Shown here: positions 58,372-64,000 of the stretch, piece by piece
How positions within the stretch are numbered: the first letter of the stretch is position 1
How the letters are laid out: every line of letters starts with the position of its first letter
Source: Methanocorpusculum sp.
GTDB lineage: Archaea > Halobacteriota > Methanomicrobia > Methanomicrobiales > Methanocorpusculaceae
Length of the DNA: 64,000 nt
Assembly: GCA_017387505.1 (NCBI GenBank)
Contig: JAFOFB010000015.1
Span: forward strand, 163,469-227,468
Direction: 5' to 3'
The notes under the pieces: generated by a model
Told to the model about the DNA's origin: nothing
The model's input: the letters and a program-made list of their open reading frames with translations, nothing else
The model's database searches: none
Translations under genes and position numbers: made by a program

Positions 58372-58553
58372 GAAATCGAAACGCGGTAAGCGTTGAGATT
58401 TCGATGACTAAGGAACGGCTTGTATTTTTGTAGCCCGACGGAAAAACAGCAAAAGAGCAGACACCGACTAAACTACAAAAAAGAAAACCCGCAACAAAAA
58501 TATATTTTTCCCGCCGCGAAAAGCCGCCGCGGTTAGCGAGCGGCAGCGGCGGG
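58372..58553 (-). repeat. Structured 182-nt element, right copy (inverted pair)
   Basis: Read on the minus strand it repeats the left copy: hairpin CCCGCCGC/GCGGCGGG with inner GCCGC/GCGGC (58553-58510), the exact 14-nt motif TTTCCGTCGGGCTA (58444-58431), then a hairpin with 13-nt arms (58402-58390, 58384-58372) holding an internal GA/GA mismatch. Element length is 182 nt against 180. The hairpin stems keep their position but differ in sequence from the left copy, as for covarying structures. The 96-nt centre (58276-58371) has no gene except a 16-codon ATG frame. Confidence 0.7.
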
Positions 58554-58574
58554 CTCTCCTACACCAAATAAAAC

Positions 58575-59603
58575 TCACACCAAATCCACAATCTCGCCAC
58601 GAAGACACTGACCAATCCATTTTAAAGCATCAGGATGCCTCAAAAGACTTGCGTGGTGAAGCGGAAACACCTTAACCCGCAGATACGGCAGCTTTAAAAT
58701 CTCCCCGCCCATCGTTGACGAAAAACACGTAACAAGACCGTCTCCTTTGTTACTCTCTGATTTTATCATCTGACCCGGCTTATCGGAAAGACCAACAGAC
58801 TGCAAAGTTGACTTCTTAGTACCAAGTCCAAAGAAACAATCCTCCTTCTCCAGAAGAAGAGAATAACCCTTTCTTACATAACTCTGAAACACCCGCCCGT
58901 CTGCATAAGTATCTGGTGCCAGACTGCATAAGAAATCCTCCATATCACCAACAGACATAGGAACACCGAACTTAACCAAAGGACTTGCCTCAAGATGGCG
59001 CACACTAGGCATAAGCTCTGCAAGGCTCTGGAAACCTCTTAAAATATCGCGTGTGATACCAACAGTATCTGCAACAGCATTTGGAACCATAATGATATCC
59101 CCTGTCATGTACGTATTGATAATCTCGTATGAACCCTCAAACGGAACCCCGAGCATAACAACCTTTCCAAGACGATCTGTACCATACTTCGCAGCATAGG
59201 CAGACGTTACAAGACCTCCCATACTGTGACAGACAATATTTACTAAAGAATGCCCTTCTGAAACGAGTTCTTCAATCTGCTTATTCAGATGCTCTGCATT
59301 ATCCCTGCACGACTTCCTGAAATCATAAGAGAAAAAGTACACAGGAGAATCAGGCATAGTACGGCACACCCACTCAACAAGGAAAACATCCTGCTTTAAA
59401 ACACCGTACTCCTTTTCAAGAAGCGAAACATTTTGAAGATTCACCCCATTATTCTTCACGCTAAGCTCGGACTGAATATCAAGCCTCTTTGCATCAGTAA
59501 GAACCGCTGGGGCTGAGAACCAGAGCTTCTTACCATCCTCCGGGAGATAAAGCTGGCTTCCAAGAATGCCCGGAATATAAATGACAGGAGAGCCGCGTGA
59601 CAT
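58575..59603 (-). CDS. LCAT-like alpha/beta-hydrolase (lipase/acyltransferase)
   Basis: 342 aa. The fold is LCAT family: PVIYIPGILGSQLYLP at the N-terminus (oxyanion region), VYFFSYDFRKS (the YDWR-like motif), CHSMGGLVTSAYA with the nucleophile Ser, SNKGDGLVTCFS with the catalytic Asp and LHHASLL with the His. No signal peptide, so likely cytoplasmic. LCAT enzymes act on ester phospholipids, which archaea lack, so the substrate is unclear: host or bacterial lipid, acylated metabolite or a borrowed bacterial enzyme. Its promoter has a TTTTATAAATAAC box about 20 nt upstream of the ATG. Confidence 0.85.
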   Translation of the reverse strand: MSRGSPVIYIPGILGSQLYLPEDGKKLWFSAPAVLTDAKRLDIQSELSVKNNGVNLQNVSLLEKEYGVLKQDVFLVEWVCRTMPDSPVYFFSYDFRKSCRDNAEHLNKQIEELVSEGHSLVNIVCHSMGGLVTSAYAAKYGTDRLGKVVMLGVPFEGSYEIINTYMTGDIIMVPNAVADTVGITRDILRGFQSLAELMPSVRHLEASPLVKFGVPMSVGDMEDFLCSLAPDTYADGRVFQSYVRKGYSLLLEKEDCFFGLGTKKSTLQSVGLSDKPGQMIKSESNKGDGLVTCFSSTMGGEILKLPYLRVKVFPLHHASLLRHPDALKWIGQCLRGEIVDLV

Positions 59604-59650
59604 GAAAAAATGTTATTTATAAAATGATAAATAGTTTCTGAAGGCGGCGT

Positions 59651-60010
59651 CTACACTTTCGAAGCAAATAGAGACTCCAACTCATCCAGAAAATGTAAAG
59701 TCTCGCATCTCTGTCTTACAATATCCACCTTGAACTCTTCTGCAAGAGAATAAAACTCCAAAAATGCCTCCCTTATCTTCTGAACCTCAGAAACACCATC
59801 TGCGAACTGACGCCGCATCTCAATCTCCTGAGCCCTGCGCTTGACTAAAACGCGGCATTCCGCATAATCCATACAGAGCTTATTGTATCTCCTCTCTGCA
59901 GAAATAATCTGACCATCACTCAAAAGAGATCTTACTTTTTTCGAACCTGAAACAAGTCTTCCCATATATCTGTTAAAGCGTCTGGTTACAGGAAACTGAT
60001 AAAGACCCAT
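59651..60010 (-). CDS. Hypothetical helical protein
   Basis: 119 aa, not recognised. It is predicted all-helical and charged: a basic N-terminal part (VTRRFNRYMGRLVSGSKKVRSLLSDG) and a long heptad-like helix (ERRYNKLCMDYAECRVLVKRRAQEIEMRRQF, then REAFLEFYSLAEEFKVDIVRQRCETLHFLDELESLF), suggesting a coiled coil. No signal peptide or membrane helix. It is monocistronic, upstream of the lipase on the same strand (47-nt gap). Confidence 0.65.
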   Translation of the reverse strand: MGLYQFPVTRRFNRYMGRLVSGSKKVRSLLSDGQIISAERRYNKLCMDYAECRVLVKRRAQEIEMRRQFADGVSEVQKIREAFLEFYSLAEEFKVDIVRQRCETLHFLDELESLFASKV

Positions 60011-60096
60011 ACTATAACTATTCGAGACACTCGGTTATACCTTTTTTCCCGCATCACTTCGCTTCCTTTATCAATAAGCCCGACTAATAGTACATC

Positions 60097-60336
60097 ATGT
60101 GTATTGCTGTTCCCGCAGAGGTTTTAGAAATCCGTGACGGAAATGTAGCACTCGTAGACTATGGAGAACTTCAGCAGGAGGTCAGAATTGACCTTGTTGA
60201 TGTCAAAGTCGGCGAGTTCGTACTTGTACACGTTGGATTTGCAATTCAGCGCTTATCCCGCGAAGAAGGTCTTGAGACCCGCGAAATCTTCAAAGAAGTC
60301 TATCAGGCAATGGCTGAAGACGAAAAGGCGGAATAA
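60097..60336 (+). CDS. hypC: Hydrogenase assembly chaperone HypC
   Basis: 79 aa. N-terminal MCIAVPAEVLEI with the essential Cys2, and VGEFVLVHVGFAIQRLSREE are HypC hallmarks. HypC holds the Fe(CN)2CO precursor with HypD and transfers it to the hydrogenase large subunit. First gene of hypC-hypA-hypE-pyrC; hypA starts 8 nt after its stop. Confidence 0.95.
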   Translation: MCIAVPAEVLEIRDGNVALVDYGELQQEVRIDLVDVKVGEFVLVHVGFAIQRLSREEGLETREIFKEVYQAMAEDEKAE

Positions 60337-60344
60337 GCAGAACC

Positions 60345-60683
60345 ATGCACGAATCAGGAATCGCCTACGATATCTACGCAACCGCAAAGCGTGCCGCAGA
60401 AGACAACTTCGCAACGCTTGTCAAAGCCATTCACGTGGACGTGGGCAGTATGGCTATGGTTAACTCTGATCAGGTTGAATTCATGTTCAACACCTTCATC
60501 GCAGAAGACCCGCTCTTCAAAGACACCAAACTGATATTCAATACGGTGCTCCCGTTAGCAGAGTGTTCCTGCGGATACAAAGGATCAGAGATTTTCGTAT
60601 GTCCGACATGCGGAAAACTTCCGCACATGATTCAGGGCAAGGAAATTCTTGTGAAAAATATCGAAATCGAAGCTGAGGATTAA
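60345..60683 (+). CDS. hypA: Hydrogenase nickel incorporation protein HypA
   Basis: 112 aa. N-terminal MHESGIAYDIYATAKRAAEDN has the nickel-binding Met-His-Glu. The zinc ribbon is CSCGYKG..CPTCG (two CxxC pairs, residues about 73-92). It hands nickel to the [NiFe]-hydrogenase with HypB (11424). Starts 8 nt after hypC and ends 1 nt before hypE. Confidence 0.95.
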   Translation: MHESGIAYDIYATAKRAAEDNFATLVKAIHVDVGSMAMVNSDQVEFMFNTFIAEDPLFKDTKLIFNTVLPLAECSCGYKGSEIFVCPTCGKLPHMIQGKEILVKNIEIEAED

Positions 60684-60684
60684 C

Positions 60685-61704
60685 ATGGTAAAAGATACAG
60701 AAGTCAATATGATGCACGGAGCAGGAGGCGAAGTCATGGGAGAACTTCTCCAGACCCTTACTGCTTTCAAAAACAACAACGCCGGAGGAATCGGTCTTGA
60801 ATCTCTTGATGACGGTTCAACCTTCACTGTAGGAGACAAAACAGTTGTATTAACAACAGACTCCCACGTTGTAAAACCGCTCTTCTTCCCAGGCGGAGAC
60901 ATTGGAAGAATCGCCGTGTCTGGAACCATCAACGATTTATCCGTGATGGGAGCACGCCCAATCGCTCTGACCTGTGCAATGGTCATCGAAGAAGGATTCC
61001 CAATCTATGACCTCGAAAAAATCGTGGCATCTATGGACGAGGCCTTAGGAGAAGTCGGTGCATCCATCATCACCGGAGACACCAAGGTTGTCGAGAAGGG
61101 AAGCATTGATGGTATTGCCATCAATACTGCAGGTGTCGGAGTTGTCGAAAACTACCTCATCCGTGACAAAAGCTTAAAAGTCGGAGACAAGATTATCGTC
61201 TCCGGAAACCTCGGAGACCACGGCATGGCTATTGTTTCATACCGCGAGGGATTCGACTTAGGAGATCAGTTAAAGTCCGACGTTGCCCCGCTCTGGAAGA
61301 TGATCGAAGGAGCAATTCTTGCAGGCGGAGACGGAGCAATCCACGCCATGAAGGACCCGACCCGCGGAGGATTTGCCGCATGTATGAACGAGATGGCAAG
61401 AAAGGCAGGCGTCAAAGTTGTCGTCCACGAAGAAGCAGTCCCAATCCGTGAAAGTGTTGCATCTGCAGGTGGACTCCTTGGAATTGACCCGCTCCAGGTT
61501 GCAAACGAAGGAAAATGTGTCATGGGTGTAGCCGCAGAGGCCGCAGACAAAATCTTAGAAGCACTCCGCTCCCACCCGTACGGAAAGGACGCAAGAATCG
61601 TCGGCGAAGTCGTCGAGGGTTCAGGCGTTGTTATGCTCACCAGAATTGGAAGCGAGCGCTTCATCGAACCGCCGATGGGCGACCCGGTTCCAAGAGTCTG
61701 CTAA
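60685..61704 (+). CDS. hypE: Carbamoyl-dehydratase HypE
   Basis: 339 aa, PurM-like fold. It dehydrates the thiocarboxamide on its C-terminal Cys to thiocyanate, giving the hydrogenase CN ligands. N-terminal MMHGAGGEVMGELL, LTTDSHVVKPLFFPGGDIG (ATP site) and GDPTRGGFAACMNEMA-type strand (MKDPTRGG) are visible. The C-terminus ends PRVC with the catalytic Cys339. Ends 1 nt before pyrC. Confidence 0.96.
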   Translation: MVKDTEVNMMHGAGGEVMGELLQTLTAFKNNNAGGIGLESLDDGSTFTVGDKTVVLTTDSHVVKPLFFPGGDIGRIAVSGTINDLSVMGARPIALTCAMVIEEGFPIYDLEKIVASMDEALGEVGASIITGDTKVVEKGSIDGIAINTAGVGVVENYLIRDKSLKVGDKIIVSGNLGDHGMAIVSYREGFDLGDQLKSDVAPLWKMIEGAILAGGDGAIHAMKDPTRGGFAACMNEMARKAGVKVVVHEEAVPIRESVASAGGLLGIDPLQVANEGKCVMGVAAEAADKILEALRSHPYGKDARIVGEVVEGSGVVMLTRIGSERFIEPPMGDPVPRVC

Positions 61705-61705
61705 A

Positions 61706-62950
61706 ATGGCAGACCTTATCTTAGCAGACGTTCGTCTCCCTGATGGAAGAATCACAGATATCTCCATCAAAGATGGACGTGTATTACACGTCGGCTCATC
61801 CGACAGAAACGGTGCAGAAGTAATCTTCTGCAAAAACCGCCTTTGTGTCCCGGCGGCGACAGATATGCATGTGCATATGCGTGACGGCACACAGAAGGCA
61901 AAAGAGGACTGGAAGACAGGCACAATGTCTGCTGTCGCAGGCGGTGTGGCCACAGTTGTCGACCAGCCGAACTCAGTCCCGGCTATTGACAATGCCGAAA
62001 TCTTTTCTGCCCGCGTTGAACTTGCAAAATCACAGGCTTACTGCCGCTTTGCTGTAAACGGTTCGTTAAATGAAACAGCAGACATCAAAGGGCTTGCTAA
62101 GGCCGGTGTTCTCGCGTTCGGCGAGATGTTTGCAGCTCCATCAAGTTACGGCTCGGCACTAACTCCCGAAGTAATCGCCCGCGTGACAAAAGAAGCCGCG
62201 GCTCTTGGAAAGCTAATCACAGTACACGCAGAAGAAGTAGCCCCGGGCGAGGTTCACTCACTTTCAGAACATGCACTGTCCCGTCCTGCATCTGGTGAGA
62301 CAAAGACCATCTCTCTTGTAAACTCGCTTGCCCCGGAGAACGCAAAGCTTCACTACTGTCATATCAGCAGTACCGACTCATTCCCGGCAATGAAGCAGGG
62401 CTCAACATTTGAGGTAGCCCCGCACCACTTGTTCCTCTCATATGAGACTGCCAAAAACGCGGCAGACACACACATGAGAATGAATCCTCCGCTTCGTGAG
62501 GAGTCAGAGAGAAAGAATCTCCTTTGTGCCTTCGATAAAATTGATGTGATAGCTTCAGACCATGCCCCGCACACTCTCGAAGAAAAGTCCGCAGAGTTTG
62601 CATCTGCACCATCCGGAATACCGGGTGTTGAGACGATGCTTCCGCTCTTAATGAATGAGGTACATGCAGGCCGCATGAATCTGAATGCGGTAATCGAAAA
62701 AACCGTAACCAATCCGAACAGGATTTTAGGAATCGAGTCTCCGGCATTTGTGCCCGGAGCACGCGCAGACTTTGCAGTCTATGCAGAGTCCCCTGTAAAA
62801 ATCGATGCCGAAAACCTCCACAGCAAATGCGGATGGTCTCCGTATGAAGGAATGTACGGCCTCTTCCCCGAGATTACTGTGGTCTCCGGCGTGTGTGCCT
62901 GGAAGGAAGGCGTGTTCTCCCGTGAGGGAGCCTGCTTCCTTCAGGGATAA
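61706..62950 (+). CDS. pyrC: Dihydroorotase
   Basis: 414 aa from the ATG at 61706, directly after hypE (overlap-free, 1-nt gap); an earlier in-frame start lies deep in hypE. Amidohydrolase fold: metal motif DMHVHMRDG, HYCHISS, SDHAPHTLEEK near the end, and GVETMLPLL. It closes carbamoyl-aspartate to dihydroorotate in pyrimidine synthesis. Linked with hyp genes, presumably by operon accident or shared use of carbamoyl phosphate (CN ligand and pyrimidines), the latter an inference. Confidence 0.94.
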   Translation: MADLILADVRLPDGRITDISIKDGRVLHVGSSDRNGAEVIFCKNRLCVPAATDMHVHMRDGTQKAKEDWKTGTMSAVAGGVATVVDQPNSVPAIDNAEIFSARVELAKSQAYCRFAVNGSLNETADIKGLAKAGVLAFGEMFAAPSSYGSALTPEVIARVTKEAAALGKLITVHAEEVAPGEVHSLSEHALSRPASGETKTISLVNSLAPENAKLHYCHISSTDSFPAMKQGSTFEVAPHHLFLSYETAKNAADTHMRMNPPLREESERKNLLCAFDKIDVIASDHAPHTLEEKSAEFASAPSGIPGVETMLPLLMNEVHAGRMNLNAVIEKTVTNPNRILGIESPAFVPGARADFAVYAESPVKIDAENLHSKCGWSPYEGMYGLFPEITVVSGVCAWKEGVFSREGACFLQG

Positions 62951-62960
62951 CCCTCCTTTT

Positions 62961-63641
62961 TTAGAAATATTTGGCAAGCGCTTTTGCCACAGCGTCCCCG
63001 TACGGCTCATCAAGAACCACAGAACCAACGGCCTTAGCGTCTTCTGTCCCATTCGACGGCACAACGGAAAATCCTGCAAGCTTTAACATAGACACATCGT
63101 TTACAGAATCTCCTGCCGCAAGGAAGTCTGATGTTTTAAGCCCCATCTCTTCTGCGAGTTTCTCAAAAGCTGCACCCTTGGACAGTCCCGGGGTATGCAG
63201 GTGGATTGCAAAGCCGGTATCCACAGCAACAACCCCCATGCCCTCTATAATCTCGTTTACTTTCCCGATAGACACATCACGGGAGAATGCAACATCAGAG
63301 TGGCGAAGCTCCGCACTGAAAAGCCGAAGTTCTCCCTCCTTCGGGCAGACAGCTTCACGGATTTTTTCGTATGCCTGCATACAAAGCGCTTTGTTCCCGG
63401 CAACAGTCCGCGTACCAAGGAATCCTTTCCTGTACACCCCTCCGTTTTCGGCAATAACATTGCCGTCTGTCCCTATCATATGCGACAGACAATCAAGGAA
63501 ACAGAGAGTGTTTCCGGATGCGAGAACAACCGGGATATCGGCATCTATCAGGCGGCGAATCTCTTCCACAACCTTTGTTGAAAGACGGCGGCGGTTATCT
63601 GTAAGCGTGCCGTCAATGTCGGTGATAAATGCCTTGTACAT
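62961..63641 (-). CDS. Phosphoglycolate phosphatase, HAD family
   Basis: 226 aa, TA0175-type HAD phosphatase (class IIB cap). Nucleophile motif DIDGTLTDN (D8, D10), VVLASGNTLCF (motif II), KGAAFEKLAEEMGL and GDSVNDVSMLKLAGF (motif IV). The archaeal family dephosphorylates 2-phosphoglycolate; other small sugar phosphates are possible. Convergent with pyrC (10-nt gap). Confidence 0.92.
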   Translation of the reverse strand: MYKAFITDIDGTLTDNRRRLSTKVVEEIRRLIDADIPVVLASGNTLCFLDCLSHMIGTDGNVIAENGGVYRKGFLGTRTVAGNKALCMQAYEKIREAVCPKEGELRLFSAELRHSDVAFSRDVSIGKVNEIIEGMGVVAVDTGFAIHLHTPGLSKGAAFEKLAEEMGLKTSDFLAAGDSVNDVSMLKLAGFSVVPSNGTEDAKAVGSVVLDEPYGDAVAKALAKYF

Positions 63642-63713
63642 ACTCTTATTTTTGTGTCCGAAGGATATAACAATTCTCTGATTCTAACCCCAAATTGAGC
63701 GTATTTTCAAACC

Positions 63714-63882
63714 TTCGCGAAAGTGCGTTTTAAGCTTATATGTGGATTTGATTTCAAATCAAATCGATTTGCAGGCTCTAAATTTTAGATTTTTTTGAAG
63801 AGGAGGGCACTTTCGCACCGCGCGGTCAGGGGTTTATATACTCGAAGGTTGATGTATTAGTATATCTCATACGATAAAGGAG
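63714..63882 (+). promoter_or_regulatory. radA promoter region with nested inverted repeats
   Basis: TTCGCGAA (63714) overlaps GCGAAAGTGC (63717-63726), whose reverse complement GCACTTTCGC is at 63807-63816. Between them is the perfect repeat GATTTGATTT-C-AAATCAAATC (63745-63765). The TATA box GGTTTATATACTC is at 63831-63843. The Shine-Dalgarno AAAGGAG is at 63876-63882, before the ATG at 63893. The 251-nt gap holds no gene. Confidence 0.5.
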
Positions 63883-63892
63883 AAAAGAAGAT

Positions 63893-64000
63893 ATGTCATC
63901 TGTTGATATTGAAGATTTACCAGGAGTAGGACCGGCAACCGCAGACCGCCTCCGCGAGGCAGGATACTTAACCGTAGAATCTATAGCCACGGCTTCACCT
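63893..64000 (+). CDS. radA: DNA repair and recombination protein RadA, N-terminal start (runs off window)
   Basis: The first 36 codons read [20 protein letters not shown], then [16 protein letters not shown]. The helix-hairpin-helix ([13 protein letters not shown]) followed by REAGY..VE is the N-terminal domain of archaeal RadA, the Rad51/RecA-type recombinase. The Walker motifs lie beyond the right edge. Start ATG follows an AAAGGAG Shine-Dalgarno motif and a good TATA box. Confidence 0.93.
   Translation, partial: MSSVDIEDLPGVGPATADRLREAGYLTVESIATASP

Noticed and set aside
58339-58389. 16-codon ATG frame between the inverted elements with an AGGAGGG motif
   Set aside because: Very short, Shine-Dalgarno spacing of only 2 nt and overlapping a structured element; no support for a protein.
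1-64000. Genome-wide reassignment of UAA to Glu
   Set aside because: Many intact conserved genes (purM, purE, carA, thrC, mfnA and others) end in TAA at family-typical lengths, so UAA is a normal stop here.
1-64000. CRISPR array or insertion sequence
   Set aside because: No regularly spaced direct repeats and no transposase frame were seen; the inverted pair at 58096-58553 is the only mobile-looking structure.

Overview
The window looks like a chromosomal segment of a methanogenic euryarchaeon, most likely Methanomicrobiales (a Methanocorpusculum-like genome). The evidence is a TFB/Gar1/SRP19/S8e/RPP21 information-processing set, tRNA-dependent cysteine synthesis (SepCysS), coenzyme F420 and methanofuran genes (cofC, mfnA), hydrogenase maturation genes (hypA, hypB, hypC, hypE), an archaeal ornithine cyclodeaminase, TATA-box promoters placed for near-leaderless mRNAs, and a RadA start at the right edge. 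Species assignment is inference.

Layout. 1-7.5 kb: aspartate kinase (cut by the window edge), purM, a DUF4013 membrane protein, PEP synthase, a TPR protein, purE and a class V aminotransferase. 7.5-9.8 kb: a small module that looks bacterial (gut Firmicutes-like): an 11-residue-repeat protein, two membrane proteins and a TetR regulator, with palindromic operator candidates. 9.8-17.1 kb: tRNA-Val, DUF2240, rps8e, hypB, srp19, PHP, gar1, tfb, a 59-codon gene that may be a truncated SepCysE, SepCysS and a radical SAM/SPASM enzyme. 17.1-23.4 kb: TauE-type exporter, an ECF biotin-type transporter whose second ATPase is split by a UAA, CDF transporter, Fe-S aldo/keto reductase, ornithine cyclodeaminase. 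23.5-28.2 kb: a giant DUF4011-helicase-nuclease-DUF3320 protein (a defence-type architecture), also shortened by a UAA. 28.2-31.6 kb: amino-acid ABC transporter without a binding protein, DUF5654, nitrilase. 31.6-39.2 kb: a lower-GC surface-polysaccharide island (three GT4 enzymes, ManC/AlgA, a flippase) with head-to-head remnants of galU and rfbB. 39.4-41.1 kb: toxin-antitoxin area (zeta-like pair; MntA beside a wrecked HEPN gene). 41.1-57 kb: thrC, carAB, mfnA, pilin, cofC operon, lipid and riboflavin/F420 precursor genes, a yhbY gene without a canonical start codon, rnp4, purN, rpiA, then a drug-type MFS transporter to 58.1 kb. 58.1-58.6 kb: a pair of inverted, structured, about 180-nt elements. 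58.6-64 kb: LCAT-like lipase, hypCAE-pyrC operon, a phosphatase, radA.

The most unusual signals are: (1) four in-frame UAA codons inside otherwise intact reading frames (ecfA2, the DUF4011 protein, and twice in HEPN), each at a position where Glu is expected, plus a yhbY frame whose coupled start reads AUC; (2) the inverted 180/182-nt element pair, with conserved architecture and differing hairpin sequences; (3) the 59-codon gene coupled to SepCysS; (4) the TetR/repeat-protein module with matching palindromes. Ordinary genes in the window end in UAA, so a global code change is excluded; the UAA cases are most simply mutation or assembly error.
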